Assembly (NCBI RefSeq): GCF_009183415.1
Contig: NZ_WEHU01000019.1
Coordinates: 24,685 to 88,684 of the forward strand
Reading direction: 5' to 3'
DNA: 64,000 nucleotides
DNA from: Bacillus sp. B1-b2
Lineage (GTDB): Bacteria > Bacillota > Bacilli > Bacillales > Cytobacillaceae
Notes under the pieces: generated by a model
What the model was told of the DNA's origin: nothing
Databases searched by the model: none
The model's input: the letters and a program-made list of their open reading frames with translations, nothing else
Made by a program: the position numbers and the translations under genes
In this document: positions 45,265-55,220 of the stretch, one piece after another
Numbering within the stretch: the first letter of the stretch is position 1
Layout of the letters: the number at the start of each line of letters is the position of its first letter

Positions 45265-46737
45265 CTAATCTAAATTATCTTTTACCCACTCTCTTAATGT
45301 CCTTCTCACTATCTTTCCTGCTGCATTTCTCGGAATCTCTGGAATAAAATATATTTGTTTTGGTATTTTAAACTTGGCGAGATAGTATTCACAGCTTTTC
45401 GATATATCCTCTTTGGTTATAGAGCTAGATGTCTCTTTCACAATAAATGCTACTGGAACCTGCCCCCACTCCTTATTAGATATGCCAATAACAGCGGCTT
45501 CCTTTATACCATTCATCTCGCTTAGTACGGCTTCTATCTCTGCAGGATAAACATTTTCTCCTCCAGAAATAATTAAGTCTGCTCTTCTATCTAAAACATA
45601 CAGAAACCCTTCAGAATCTTTATACCCAATATCTCCTGTACAAAACCATCCACTCTGAAGATGAGACTCTCTATTTAAATAGCCCTTTGAAACATTCGGA
45701 CCATATACATGGATTTCTCCTACTTCGTCTGCAGATACTTCTTCTCCTGTTTCCCCTATGATTTTTAATTGAGCCGGAAACAATGGTTTCCCTGCTGATC
45801 CAATTTTTTTAAGACTATCATCTGGTGATAGAGTAACAATTTGTGAGGAAGTTTCTGTCATTCCATAGGAATAATAGACAGGTATTCCTTTCTTCATGCA
45901 TCTAGTGAGTAGTTCAACCGATACGGGGCCTCCTCCTAAAAGCATATATCGGAAATAATGTGGAAATTCCGCTTCTGATATTCCTTCTATTCTCTGTAGC
46001 ATTGTAGTGACAACAGACATAATGGTTACTTTCTCCATTTGAATATCATCTAATATTCTATTTTCATCGAAATGTTCATGAAGCACAATCTTAATTCCAT
46101 AAATTAAACTTCTCATCAAAATTGAATAACCGCTAATATGAAATAAAGGCACTGTACATAACCAAGTATCCTCTTCTGTAAGACCAGCATTTAAAGCATT
46201 CCCTACTGCACTCCACCAATGGTTTCCATATGTTTGAATAACCCCTTTAGGAGCTCCCGTTGTTCCAGATGTATACATAATTGAACAAACCTTATTCAAG
46301 TCTATTTGCTCTATCTCCATTGGCTGTATATATTTACTATGATCTAGCTTTCCTTTATCTATCACTGTGATAGATATTTCTTCCTCTATTGATTTCCCTT
46401 TCTCTTCAAACTCTTGCTCAGTTATTAAAAACTTCACCTTTGCATCATTGATTTGATATATAAGTTCACTAGAAGTTAATCGATTATTTAATAATACCGC
46501 CTTTGCTCCAATAACCTGTAAAGCAAGCAAATGAATAACTGTCTCGATATCACTTTTCACTAAAAAACCGACATATTCAAATTCATTTACCCCATAACCT
46601 GCTAATATCCCTGCATGCTGATAAGCTCTTTCATACAGTTCTCTGAAAGATAATCTTTGATTTCTATACACAATTGCTTCTCGGTTTGGAGTAAGGTATG
46701 CTCGGTTCTTTAATAGATTTGGTAGCATATCTGTCAT
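45265..46737 (-). CDS. menE: o-Succinylbenzoate-CoA ligase MenE
   Basis: The 490-residue adenylate-forming enzyme activates o-succinylbenzoate with CoA in menaquinone synthesis. The AMP-binding P-loop YTSGTTGAPKG lies near residue 153, YSYGMTETSS near residue 280 and GWFCTGDIGYKD near residue 358. The C-terminal lysine region is KIPKQIYFIPEIPRNAAGKI. It is separated from menB by a strong terminator, so it should have its own promoter, unlike the continuous operon of B. subtilis. Confidence 0.93.
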   Translation of the reverse strand: MTDMLPNLLKNRAYLTPNREAIVYRNQRLSFRELYERAYQHAGILAGYGVNEFEYVGFLVKSDIETVIHLLALQVIGAKAVLLNNRLTSSELIYQINDAKVKFLITEQEFEEKGKSIEEEISITVIDKGKLDHSKYIQPMEIEQIDLNKVCSIMYTSGTTGAPKGVIQTYGNHWWSAVGNALNAGLTEEDTWLCTVPLFHISGYSILMRSLIYGIKIVLHEHFDENRILDDIQMEKVTIMSVVTTMLQRIEGISEAEFPHYFRYMLLGGGPVSVELLTRCMKKGIPVYYSYGMTETSSQIVTLSPDDSLKKIGSAGKPLFPAQLKIIGETGEEVSADEVGEIHVYGPNVSKGYLNRESHLQSGWFCTGDIGYKDSEGFLYVLDRRADLIISGGENVYPAEIEAVLSEMNGIKEAAVIGISNKEWGQVPVAFIVKETSSSITKEDISKSCEYYLAKFKIPKQIYFIPEIPRNAAGKIVRRTLREWVKDNLD

Positions 46738-46756
46738 TTATATTCCTCTTTTCTAT

Positions 46757-46824
46757 ACAAAAAAGGGACTCTTTTATTTTTAGCACTGTAAAAGAAATCT
46801 TTGCTAAAATAAGAGTCACCTTTA
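46757..46824 (-). terminator. Terminator after menB
   Basis: On the minus strand GACTCTTATTTTAGCA pairs with TGCTAAAAATAAAAGAGTC, with a 16-nt loop, and CCTTTTTT follows. It separates menB from menE. Confidence 0.8.
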
Positions 46825-46963
46825 ATTTATTTATTTCATCTTCTCCTTAGAAAACTCATTCATATTCTGTCTGTTTTTTCTAATTAAACAATTAGTTCTA
46901 AATCAAACGTTATAAAACGAACCCTTTTGAAAAGAGCTTCTTCCACTTACTTATAGCAGTATA

Positions 46964-47782
46964 TCAAGGGAAACGAGGGAATTGTCCAAAGTCTGGATCA
47001 CGTTTTTCTTTAAAGGAATCTCGACCTTCTTTCGCCTCATCTGTTGTATAGTAAAGAAGGGTAGCATCTCCAGCAAATTGTTGAATACCTGCTAGTCCGT
47101 CCGTATCCGCATTAAATGCTGCTTTTAAGAAGCGTAGAGCAGTTGGACTTTTCTCTAATATCTCTTCACACCATTTAATTGTTTCTTCTTCTACTTGATC
47201 AAGTGGAACTACCGTATTAACAAGCCCCATATCTAATGCATCCTGTGCATTATATTGGCGGCATAGGTACCATATTTCTCTTGCTTTCTTATGGCCAACA
47301 ATTCTTGCTAAGTAACCAGAACCATATCCAGCATCGAAGCTTCCAACTTTTGGTCCTGTTTGACCGAAAACTGCATTATCAGCAGCGATTGTCAGGTCAC
47401 ATACTATATGTAAAACATGACCTCCACCAATAGCATATCCTTTAACCATTGCAATAACAGGCTTTGGTATTACTCTTATTAAGCGTTGTAAATCTAATAC
47501 GTTCAAGCGAGGAATTTCATCATCTCCAACATATCCACCATGTCCTCTCACCTTTTGGTCTCCCCCTGAACAAAATGCTTTATCCCCAGCACCAGTTAGG
47601 ATGATAACACCAACACTACTATCATCTCTTGCTCTAGCAAATGCATCCATTAATTCATTTACTGTTCTTGGTGTAAAAGCATTATGTACATGTGGTCTAT
47701 TAATCGTTATTTTAGCAATACCATTATATTTTTCGTAAATTACTTCTTCGTATTGTCTAACAGCAACCCATTCTACAGTCAT
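46964..47782 (-). CDS. menB: Naphthoate synthase MenB (internal start)
   Basis: The crotonase-fold enzyme cyclises o-succinylbenzoyl-CoA to 1,4-dihydroxy-2-naphthoyl-CoA. From the ATG at 47782 it is 272 residues ([20 protein letters not shown]), the usual length. [19 protein letters not shown] and [18 protein letters not shown] are the active-site signatures. AAGAAGGAGG lies just upstream of this ATG, so ribosomes can start here. There is no stop codon between menH and this ATG, so MenB may also be made as the end of a MenH-MenB fusion. Confidence 0.92.
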   Translation of the reverse strand: MTVEWVAVRQYEEVIYEKYNGIAKITINRPHVHNAFTPRTVNELMDAFARARDDSSVGVIILTGAGDKAFCSGGDQKVRGHGGYVGDDEIPRLNVLDLQRLIRVIPKPVIAMVKGYAIGGGHVLHIVCDLTIAADNAVFGQTGPKVGSFDAGYGSGYLARIVGHKKAREIWYLCRQYNAQDALDMGLVNTVVPLDQVEEETIKWCEEILEKSPTALRFLKAAFNADTDGLAGIQQFAGDATLLYYTTDEAKEGRDSFKEKRDPDFGQFPRFP

Positions 47783-48613
47783 CTTTTCTTCCTCCTTCTT
47801 GTGCAAATCATTTGCTAAAAACTCCATTACTATTGTACCAAAAATTTCAGGTTTCTCCACATGAATTGCATGTCCAGCATTATTTACAGAAATATGGGTT
47901 ATTAAAGGGGTCATTTTTGTCATTTTTTCTGCTATATGGAAAAATTTATGATCTAATTCACCAGTAATTATCATTGTTGGGACCTTAATTTGGGATAGTT
48001 CTTGCCAATAGGAAGCCTGAGCTCCTGTTCCCATCCCTCTTAAACTATTAGCTAATCCTATTTCTTGATTGGATAATCGCTGCATTCTTATTTGATTCTT
48101 CGTTTTATCATCTAGGTTTTTTTGACTTGCAAACAAAGGGATATTCTCCCATTTATCCACAAACTTCTTTAATCCATACTCAAGAATATCATTTCCTAAT
48201 TCTTCATCTTGTATGCGTCGGTTTCTCCTTTCCTCTTCCGATTCTAATCCTGGAGAAGTGCTTTCTAGTATTAAGGAGCTTACTGTTTCGGGATATGCCA
48301 TATAGTAAGCTAAAGCAAGCCTTCCTCCCATTGAATAACCTAACAAATGCAACTTGTTTACTTTCAATTGTTCTATTAATTCTTTCAACTGTTTCACAAC
48401 TTCTAGCATTCCATACAATGGGACTTGATTTGGAGACGCCGTTTTTCCATGACCGATAATGTCTACAGTAATTACTTTAAACCGCTTGGACCAAACTGGG
48501 ATAAATGAAGTCCACGTACTACTGTCTCCAGTAAAGCCATGTAACAACAGAAGAACTTCCCCTTCTCCAAAGGTTTCAACATAATAATCTACTGTTCCTA
48601 ATTTAAGAATCAA
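46964..48613 (-). CDS. menH: MenH, in frame with MenB (MenH-MenB fusion ORF)
   Basis: From the TTG at 48613 (AAAGGTGA lies 5 bases before it), the frame reads an alpha/beta hydrolase of 277 residues and then the whole of MenB, 549 residues in all. The MenH part has [10 protein letters not shown] near residue 25 and the nucleophile motif [10 protein letters not shown] near residue 96. It is SHCHC synthase, acting after MenD. It ends ...[13 protein letters not shown], where KKEEEK is encoded by the menB ribosome-binding site. In B. subtilis MenH is about 274 residues and separate. The start overlaps the menD end by 11 bp. Confidence 0.85.
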   Translation of the reverse strand: MILKLGTVDYYVETFGEGEVLLLLHGFTGDSSTWTSFIPVWSKRFKVITVDIIGHGKTASPNQVPLYGMLEVVKQLKELIEQLKVNKLHLLGYSMGGRLALAYYMAYPETVSSLILESTSPGLESEEERRNRRIQDEELGNDILEYGLKKFVDKWENIPLFASQKNLDDKTKNQIRMQRLSNQEIGLANSLRGMGTGAQASYWQELSQIKVPTMIITGELDHKFFHIAEKMTKMTPLITHISVNNAGHAIHVEKPEIFGTIVMEFLANDLHKKEEEKMTVEWVAVRQYEEVIYEKYNGIAKITINRPHVHNAFTPRTVNELMDAFARARDDSSVGVIILTGAGDKAFCSGGDQKVRGHGGYVGDDEIPRLNVLDLQRLIRVIPKPVIAMVKGYAIGGGHVLHIVCDLTIAADNAVFGQTGPKVGSFDAGYGSGYLARIVGHKKAREIWYLCRQYNAQDALDMGLVNTVVPLDQVEEETIKWCEEILEKSPTALRFLKAAFNADTDGLAGIQQFAGDATLLYYTTDEAKEGRDSFKEKRDPDFGQFPRFP

Positions 48614-50366
48614 TTGAGTCACCTTTAGCAAAGCTCTTCTCTAATACTTCTGCTATATTTCCCATTATGTTTCTATGTTCTAGCAGATTCTCATCTCTGT
48701 TTGTCTGCAACTCCCAAACTCTTATTCCACTTGTAAAATTACTATGTTGGAATAAATTTATTAAGTGTGACCAATCACTGATTAATTCATATTCCCCTTT
48801 ATACATAGTGACTAAATGTTTAAAGTCAATATGTAAAGGAGTACCAAATAAAAGCTCAAAGTGTCTCGGTAGATTGGCCTGTGGAAGAAAGGAAAAGATG
48901 CCCCCACCATTATTATTAATTAATAAAATAGTTATAGGAATATCATATTGCTTTGCAATCATCAAAGCATTCATATCATGGAAAAAGGTTAGATCGCCAA
49001 CTACTAGGAATAGTGGTTTTTTCACCATTGCCACTCCCAAAGCTGTAGAAATCGTTCCATCAATACCATTAGCTCCTCTATTTGCTATAATGGTTACTGA
49101 TTTTTTTTGATGATGGAAGAAGGTATCAAGATCACGAATAGGCATGCTATTTCCTACAAAAAGGGCTGCTTGATCTGGAATAAGCTCAGCTAATTTTTTA
49201 AATAGCTTTGCTTCGCTTAATTCCTGAATTCCTTCCACTTGCATTAATTCTTCCTTTGTTTTGGAGTTAACTTCTTTCCATTTATCCAGATAGTGATTCA
49301 TTGAGCAATCCTTAATAAAATGGATTACATTCTCACAAAAGTAAGATTCATCACAATATACCATCTCACTAGTTAATTGATTAGGATCTCGGAAACCACT
49401 ACCTCCATCAATCACTACTTGTTTTGCCTTTGCATTTTCTCTTAAAAATATAGTTAAAGGCTTAGAAATAGGCATACTTCCAAAACGTAATACGATTTCA
49501 GGACTTAGTATTTGTTTCATTCCATCATTTCTTAGAAAAGTATCATAAGTATCTATAATGAATTCCATTTGACCAGCATCACTTCTCAAGTTTGATAAAG
49601 GATCTGCTAAAATAGGATACCCAGTTACTTTAGCTAATTCTCGTACTTTATTCGAGAAATCAGGATTATCCATTTCTCCACATACAATAATACCATTTCG
49701 ATATTGAGTAATGTCTTGCGATAAGTCTATAAAATAAGAATCTGATACTATAGAATCTCCTGTTTTTATTGAAATACTTTTTACCGTTTTATCCTTTTCC
49801 TTGTACTCTTGGATATTCTCTAGATCAGGGATTAATGGTTCTCTTATAGGAAGATTTAGATGTACAGGTCCATTTGGCCTCTGTATAGATGTTGCAACAG
49901 CTCTAGCTCCTATTGTTTTAACATAGCGAACCATACTGTTATCCCCATCAGGTGGTGACATTTCCATAAACCATTTTACATGCTTCCCGTATAAGTCTAT
50001 TTGGTCAATAGCTTGTGGTGCACCTACATCCCTTAATTCATGTGGTCGATCTGCCGTAATAATAATTAATGGAATACGAGAAATCTTTGCTTCTACTATA
50101 GCAGGAAAATAATTAGCCGCTGCCGTTCCAGAAGTACACACTAATACAGTTGGCTTTTTCGTAACTTTTGCTATACCAAGTGCAAAAAAAGCAGCTGATC
50201 TTTCATCTACATGAACATGAACATTCATTCTTTCTTCTTCTACCATGAGTAAACTAATCGGTGTAGATCTTGAACCAGGGCTAATAACAGCATGTTCTAC
50301 CCCATTACTAGCCAATTCAGAAATAAAAGCATGTAAGTAGGTGGTTAAATTTTGTTGATGCTTCAT
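48603..50366 (-). CDS. menD: SEPHCHC synthase MenD
   Basis: The 587-residue ThDP enzyme joins isochorismate and 2-oxoglutarate. It begins [20 protein letters not shown] and has the ThDP glutamate region [12 protein letters not shown] near residue 25. The ThDP/Mg-binding motif is [17 protein letters not shown], near residue 455. It overlaps the menF stop by 4 bp and the menH start by 11 bp, so the three are translationally coupled. Confidence 0.95.
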   Translation of the reverse strand: MKHQQNLTTYLHAFISELASNGVEHAVISPGSRSTPISLLMVEEERMNVHVHVDERSAAFFALGIAKVTKKPTVLVCTSGTAAANYFPAIVEAKISRIPLIIITADRPHELRDVGAPQAIDQIDLYGKHVKWFMEMSPPDGDNSMVRYVKTIGARAVATSIQRPNGPVHLNLPIREPLIPDLENIQEYKEKDKTVKSISIKTGDSIVSDSYFIDLSQDITQYRNGIIVCGEMDNPDFSNKVRELAKVTGYPILADPLSNLRSDAGQMEFIIDTYDTFLRNDGMKQILSPEIVLRFGSMPISKPLTIFLRENAKAKQVVIDGGSGFRDPNQLTSEMVYCDESYFCENVIHFIKDCSMNHYLDKWKEVNSKTKEELMQVEGIQELSEAKLFKKLAELIPDQAALFVGNSMPIRDLDTFFHHQKKSVTIIANRGANGIDGTISTALGVAMVKKPLFLVVGDLTFFHDMNALMIAKQYDIPITILLINNNGGGIFSFLPQANLPRHFELLFGTPLHIDFKHLVTMYKGEYELISDWSHLINLFQHSNFTSGIRVWELQTNRDENLLEHRNIMGNIAEVLEKSFAKGDSIDS

Positions 50367-51751
50367 TTCATATTTCCTCCTAATGCTGATATCATTGGCT
50401 TAAACTTAATATTTGTTTCATTATACTCCATATCCACATCGGAATCTGCTACAATACCACAGCCAGCAAAAATATTTGCGACTCTTCCCTCAATTAAACC
50501 TGAGCGAATGCTTACTGCAAATTCTCCATCCCCTTTATAATCAAGCCATCCCATTGGCGAGCCATAAAGACCTCTATCTAGTGGCTCACTGTCACGAATT
50601 ATTGCGAGGGCTTGTTCACGTGGATATCCTCCTAAAGCTGGGGTAGGATGCAGTAGACGAATAAGAGAAAATAAAGTCGCTTTTTCTTTTACTTTTCCTG
50701 TAACTGGTGTAAAAAGATGCTGAATATCTCTCATTTTTAGAACAACTGGCATATCTGGTATTACTACCTTTTCACATACATCATTCATTGCTTTCTTGAT
50801 CATTTCTACTACAAAATGATGCTCTGATCTATTTTTAGGATCATGAAGAAGGTCTTGCTCTAATCTTCTATCTTCTTCCAAATCTTCACCACGTTGAATA
50901 GAACCAGCAAGACATACTGAAAAAACGGTATTCTTCTCTTTTTTTACTAATCTTTCTGGTGTAGCACCTAGAAAACATCTATCTTCTAATTCTAAAGCAA
51001 AGATATAACCGTTTTTTTGTTGCTGTATCAAGTTATTTAATACCTGTTCTACATTTATATTATTTTTAAATGTTAACTGCGCCTCTCTTGCTAGTACAAT
51101 TTTCTTAAGGTCTGTTTGTTCTTGTAACTGTTTAATAACGCTATAAACCGCTTCTTTCCATTGCTCAACATTTAATTCTTTTAACTCTTCTAATTTATTG
51201 GTGATAATCTTTCTATTTTTCCTACTTGATTCCCTGTATTCTGCGTTTTTTTTCTCTAGCTCTATTTGAGCTTCTTTTAGCTTGTTTTTGGGCAGAAGTA
51301 TATTTGTTGTGACAAATTGTTCTCCATTCACTTCGCTTAACATAATACTAGGTATAAAAAAGTACCCTTCCGAATAGTCTTTCCATCCATTCATTTTTTC
51401 TTTATATGGATCAAAGGAGAAACCACCTAGTAAAACTGGTCCAATACCACTCTGTACATACTCATTGTTGATTACAGCATTTTTCAGCATATCATTCCAT
51501 TTTACTTGCGCATATTCATAACGATCTTCATTTCTAGGACATATTATTTTCTCACAAATCCCGATTCCGACAATCGTATTCTGTCCATTTGGATCCTTCC
51601 AAAAGTAACGTTGTCCTTCATAATTTTGAAATTGAGAAAAAAAATCAAGACAGTCAATTCTATCTTCCAATTTCTTCACCTTACTAACTAAAACGGAAGA
51701 TGAAATGTCCTTTCTATTCAATGTTTGTACCATTCCTCTTCTATCTTTCAT
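50363..51751 (-). CDS. menF: Isochorismate synthase MenF
   Basis: The 462-residue chorismate-binding enzyme makes isochorismate, the first step toward menaquinone. The signatures are KIVLAREAQLTFKNN near residue 223, LLHPTPALGGYPREQAL near residue 370 and GCGIVADSDVDMEYNETNIK near the C-terminus. It is the first gene of the menFDHB operon. The ATG at 51751 has GGGGGA about 13 bases upstream, which is long; an internal start at residue 7 lacks a better site. Confidence 0.93.
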   Translation of the reverse strand: MKDRRGMVQTLNRKDISSSVLVSKVKKLEDRIDCLDFFSQFQNYEGQRYFWKDPNGQNTIVGIGICEKIICPRNEDRYEYAQVKWNDMLKNAVINNEYVQSGIGPVLLGGFSFDPYKEKMNGWKDYSEGYFFIPSIMLSEVNGEQFVTTNILLPKNKLKEAQIELEKKNAEYRESSRKNRKIITNKLEELKELNVEQWKEAVYSVIKQLQEQTDLKKIVLAREAQLTFKNNINVEQVLNNLIQQQKNGYIFALELEDRCFLGATPERLVKKEKNTVFSVCLAGSIQRGEDLEEDRRLEQDLLHDPKNRSEHHFVVEMIKKAMNDVCEKVVIPDMPVVLKMRDIQHLFTPVTGKVKEKATLFSLIRLLHPTPALGGYPREQALAIIRDSEPLDRGLYGSPMGWLDYKGDGEFAVSIRSGLIEGRVANIFAGCGIVADSDVDMEYNETNIKFKPMISALGGNMK

Positions 51752-51840
51752 TACTTTTTCAAATCCCCCTAAAACGAATCAATTATACACAAATTTATTT
51801 AACTCCAGTTTTATCTTCATTCATTATTTTAGCATATTTT

Positions 51841-51869
51841 AAGATACACCTGACTTTATATTATGTCAA
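51841..51869 (-). promoter_or_regulatory. Sigma-A promoter of menF
   Basis: A perfect TTGACA (51869-51864), a 17-bp spacer and TATCTT (51846-51841) on the minus strand lie about 90 bp ahead of menF. Another box, TAAAAT, lies closer but is badly spaced. Confidence 0.6.
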
Positions 51870-52031
51870 TTATCTCGAATTCATCTATGTTATCCTGTAA
51901 ATTTTTCAAGATATAAAATGTTTTAGTTCTATAAAAAAGGGAAACTTAAAAAGGAAAGAAAAGTTCTACCGATTATTATTATCCGTTTCGTTCATACTAA
52001 AATTACTAAGATAAATAAGGGAAGTGATCTT

Positions 52032-52775
52032 ATGTTATCAAAAAAGCAAATAGACACACTAAAACAAGAATTAGAAACAAGAAAAACGGAAATCACCGAG
52101 CAAATAGATAGTTATGTAAGTAGAGAAAATGAACGAGAATCTGTCGGAGAACTATCTGCCTATGATAATCATCCAGCAGATTTAGCAACTGAATTATATG
52201 AACGAGAAAAAGACTTTGCTTTAGAAAAACATGAACAAACGGAATTAGATAGTATTAATGCTGCATTAACAGCAATAGAAGAAGGAACCTATGGCATATG
52301 CCAAGTATCAGGAAAAGAAATTCCTTTTGAAAGACTTGAAGCAATTCCAACTGCATTAACGTTAAAAGAATATAGTAGTGATCAATCCATTCCAACTGAT
52401 CGACCAGTAGAAGAAGAAATATTAGAGCCTGCTCATGGTAATGAATATCGTCATTATGATACAGGAGATGTAAGAGATTATGATGATAGCTTTCAAGAAG
52501 TTGCCAGATATGGTACATCTGAAACTCCTTCTGATTTAAGAGGAGATTTCGAAGATTATGATAGCTTATACGATAGAGATGCAGATGACGAAGGATTTAC
52601 AGAAGACTACGAGTCCTTTGTTGCAACAAATATTGATGGTACAGAAAGAACCATTTATCCTTCAAAAAAACATGAACAATATGAACAAGCATTAGATGAT
52701 GAAGGAATAGAAGCCCCATTTGGAGATGTACCTTATCATCAAAACGATAGTTATGTGGATGAAGATAAAGATTAA
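52032..52775 (+). CDS. yteA: DksA/TraR-like sporulation protein YteA
   Basis: The 247-residue protein has an N-terminal helical DksA-like coiled coil (residues 1-80) and a degenerate zinc-finger region (GTYGICQVSGKEIPFERLEA near residue 86) with only one of the four cysteines. After that comes a long acidic, Tyr/Asp/Glu-rich tail. It matches YteA of B. subtilis, which lies upstream of and divergent to menF. It is sporulation-associated there, with no known mechanism. AGGGAAGTGA precedes the start. Confidence 0.85.
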   Translation: MLSKKQIDTLKQELETRKTEITEQIDSYVSRENERESVGELSAYDNHPADLATELYEREKDFALEKHEQTELDSINAALTAIEEGTYGICQVSGKEIPFERLEAIPTALTLKEYSSDQSIPTDRPVEEEILEPAHGNEYRHYDTGDVRDYDDSFQEVARYGTSETPSDLRGDFEDYDSLYDRDADDEGFTEDYESFVATNIDGTERTIYPSKKHEQYEQALDDEGIEAPFGDVPYHQNDSYVDEDKD

Positions 52776-52805
52776 AAAAAAACTCCAGGTTTTCACCTGG
52801 AGTAA
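52773..52805 (-). terminator. Terminator after glgP
   Basis: ACTCCAGGT and ACCTGGAGT (52782-52803) form a 9-bp stem with a 4-nt loop, and on the minus strand a long T run follows. It probably ends the glg operon. There is no T run on the plus strand for yteA. Confidence 0.8.
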
Positions 52806-52811
52806 ACCTAC

Positions 52812-55220
52812 TTAATACGGTTTAATATTCCATATTTCATTTGCATATTCCTTAATTGTTCGATCGCTAGAAAAATGACCAGATAAGGCAATATTCGTTA
52901 AACTTTTTTGTAACCATAGTTCCTTATTTTTATAGCTGGAATTTACTTTTTCATGGATATTTGCATACGAATGAAAATCCTTTAACACGAAGTATTGATC
53001 ATTTTCCAGTATTAAAGAATCAAATATGGGGTCAAATTCGTTAGAACCATAATCATAGAAACCATTCTTCAGCTGGTTTACTACCTCATGAATTCTATCA
53101 TCATGATAATAATACTCACGAGAGCTATATCTTCCATTTTGATACAGTTCTAATACCTCGCTTGCCTTCATACCAAAAATGAAAATATTCTCTTCTCCAA
53201 CCAAGTCACTCATTTCAATATTAGCTCCATCTAATGTACCCACTGTTAATGCACCGTTCATCATAAATTTCATATTTCCTGTTCCTGAAGCCTCTTTACT
53301 AGCAGTAGAGATTTGTTCACTAATATCAGCAGCAGGAAAGATATGTTCTGCTAAGGAAACACGATAATTCTCTAAAAAAACAATTTTTATTTTTCCGGCA
53401 ATATGTTTATCATTATTCACTTTGTCCGCGACTGTATTTATTAGTTTTATGATTTTTTTAGCATAATAGTATCCTGGAGAAGCTTTAGCTCCAAAAATAA
53501 AAGTCCTTGGCTCCATCTCTAAGCTTGGGTTCTCTCTTAACTTATTATATAAAGACATTATGTGTAAAATATTTAATAATTGTCTTTTATATGCGTGTAA
53601 TCTTTTCACTTGTACATCAAATATAGAATGAGGATCAACAATAATTCCATTTTGTTCTTTAATAATAGATGCTAGTTTATTCTTATTTTTTTGTTTAATA
53701 GTACCTAGTTGTTCAAGAAAAGCAGAATCTTCCTTCCAATCCAACAGCTTTATCCATTCACCGGAATTATGAATCCATTTTTCACCAATAGAATTTGTTA
53801 TAAGTTGAGCAAGTTCAGGATTAGCTTTAATTAACCATCTTCTATGGGTAATTCCATTCGTTTTATTATTGAACTTCTCTGGAAAAAAGCGATAAAAATT
53901 GGACATCTCTCTTTTCTTTAATATTTCTGTATGAATTTCGGCAACTCCATTAACACTATAACTTCCCACCAATGCTAAGTGTGCCATTTTAACCATCCCA
54001 TGAGCTATGATTGCCATACTTTCAATTCCATTGAAATCTCCAGGATACTTCTTCCATAGAGATTGGCAGAATCTCTCGTTAATTTCATCAATAATCATAT
54101 ATATCCTTGGTAATAATGGCTGGAACAAATAGATAGGCCATTGCTCTAACGCTTCTGATAGTGTGGTATGGTTGGTATAAGAGATTGTTTTAGTCGTTAT
54201 TTCCCAAGCCTCTTCCCAACCTATTCCCTCTATATCCATTAGTATTCTCATTAACTCAGGTATGGCTAATACAGGATGAGTATCATTAACATGAATACTC
54301 ACATGCTTATGAAAATCCCTTATCTCGTTATGTTGTTGCTTATAATTTTTCATTATAGATTGTATACTAGAAGAAACCAAAAAGTATTGTTGCTTCAAAC
54401 GTAAAATTTTTCCTTCATCATTAGAATCATCTGGATACAGAAAACCAGAAATAGATTCCGTCTCTCTTTTATATCTCATTATATCCTTTACATCTTTTGC
54501 AATTAAAGAAGCAGGTTCTGCATTCCATAAGCGTAACGTATTTACAGTAGAAGTTTCATATCCTATTACTGGAACATCATACGGGACAGCAGTTACAGTT
54601 TCAGCATTTAAATGCCGAACCTGTAACCTACCATCTCTTTCAAATATGTCAATATTTCCCCAGAAATATATATCGACAGCTAAATCTTCTTTTCTCACTT
54701 CCCATACTTGACCTTGCTTTAACCATTGTTCAGGAAGTTCAATTTGGTATCCATCTACCATCTTCTGTTCAAACAAACCATGTTTATATCTAATACCACT
54801 TCCATGCCCAGGAAGGTTTAATGTAGCTAAAGAGTCTAAAAAACAAGCCGCAAGTCTTCCTAATCCTCCATTACCAAGCCCTGCATCGTGTTCTATTTCT
54901 TCGACCTGATGAAAGTCAATTCCCAAATCCTTTAAGCCTTCCATCACTACTTGATCGATTCCAAGATTAATTAAGTTATTATGAAGTAGTCTCCCTAATA
55001 AAAATTCAATAGAAAGATAGTATACTTGCTTCCCATCATATTTTCGACTTTGCTCATTCGTATTAATCCAGTCTGTACTCACATATTCTCGAATCATATG
55101 TCCTAATGTTTGAAAGTGATCACTACTCGTTGTTTCTTCAAATGGTTTCCCATATGTCATCTCAAGCTTTTGCAAAAAATGGGTCTTAAAAGACTCTTTA
55201 TCAAAAAACATGTGATTCAC
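52812..55220 (-). CDS. glgP: Glycogen phosphorylase
   Basis: The 802-residue GT35 enzyme releases glucose-1-phosphate from glycogen. The PLP-binding lysine lies in EASGTGNMKFMMNGA near residue 650, and KASPGYYYAKKII near residue 582 is a further family motif. It is the last gene of glgBCDAP, overlapping glgA by 20 bp. Confidence 0.96.
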   Translation of the reverse strand: MNHMFFDKESFKTHFLQKLEMTYGKPFEETTSSDHFQTLGHMIREYVSTDWINTNEQSRKYDGKQVYYLSIEFLLGRLLHNNLINLGIDQVVMEGLKDLGIDFHQVEEIEHDAGLGNGGLGRLAACFLDSLATLNLPGHGSGIRYKHGLFEQKMVDGYQIELPEQWLKQGQVWEVRKEDLAVDIYFWGNIDIFERDGRLQVRHLNAETVTAVPYDVPVIGYETSTVNTLRLWNAEPASLIAKDVKDIMRYKRETESISGFLYPDDSNDEGKILRLKQQYFLVSSSIQSIMKNYKQQHNEIRDFHKHVSIHVNDTHPVLAIPELMRILMDIEGIGWEEAWEITTKTISYTNHTTLSEALEQWPIYLFQPLLPRIYMIIDEINERFCQSLWKKYPGDFNGIESMAIIAHGMVKMAHLALVGSYSVNGVAEIHTEILKKREMSNFYRFFPEKFNNKTNGITHRRWLIKANPELAQLITNSIGEKWIHNSGEWIKLLDWKEDSAFLEQLGTIKQKNKNKLASIIKEQNGIIVDPHSIFDVQVKRLHAYKRQLLNILHIMSLYNKLRENPSLEMEPRTFIFGAKASPGYYYAKKIIKLINTVADKVNNDKHIAGKIKIVFLENYRVSLAEHIFPAADISEQISTASKEASGTGNMKFMMNGALTVGTLDGANIEMSDLVGEENIFIFGMKASEVLELYQNGRYSSREYYYHDDRIHEVVNQLKNGFYDYGSNEFDPIFDSLILENDQYFVLKDFHSYANIHEKVNSSYKNKELWLQKSLTNIALSGHFSSDRTIKEYANEIWNIKPY

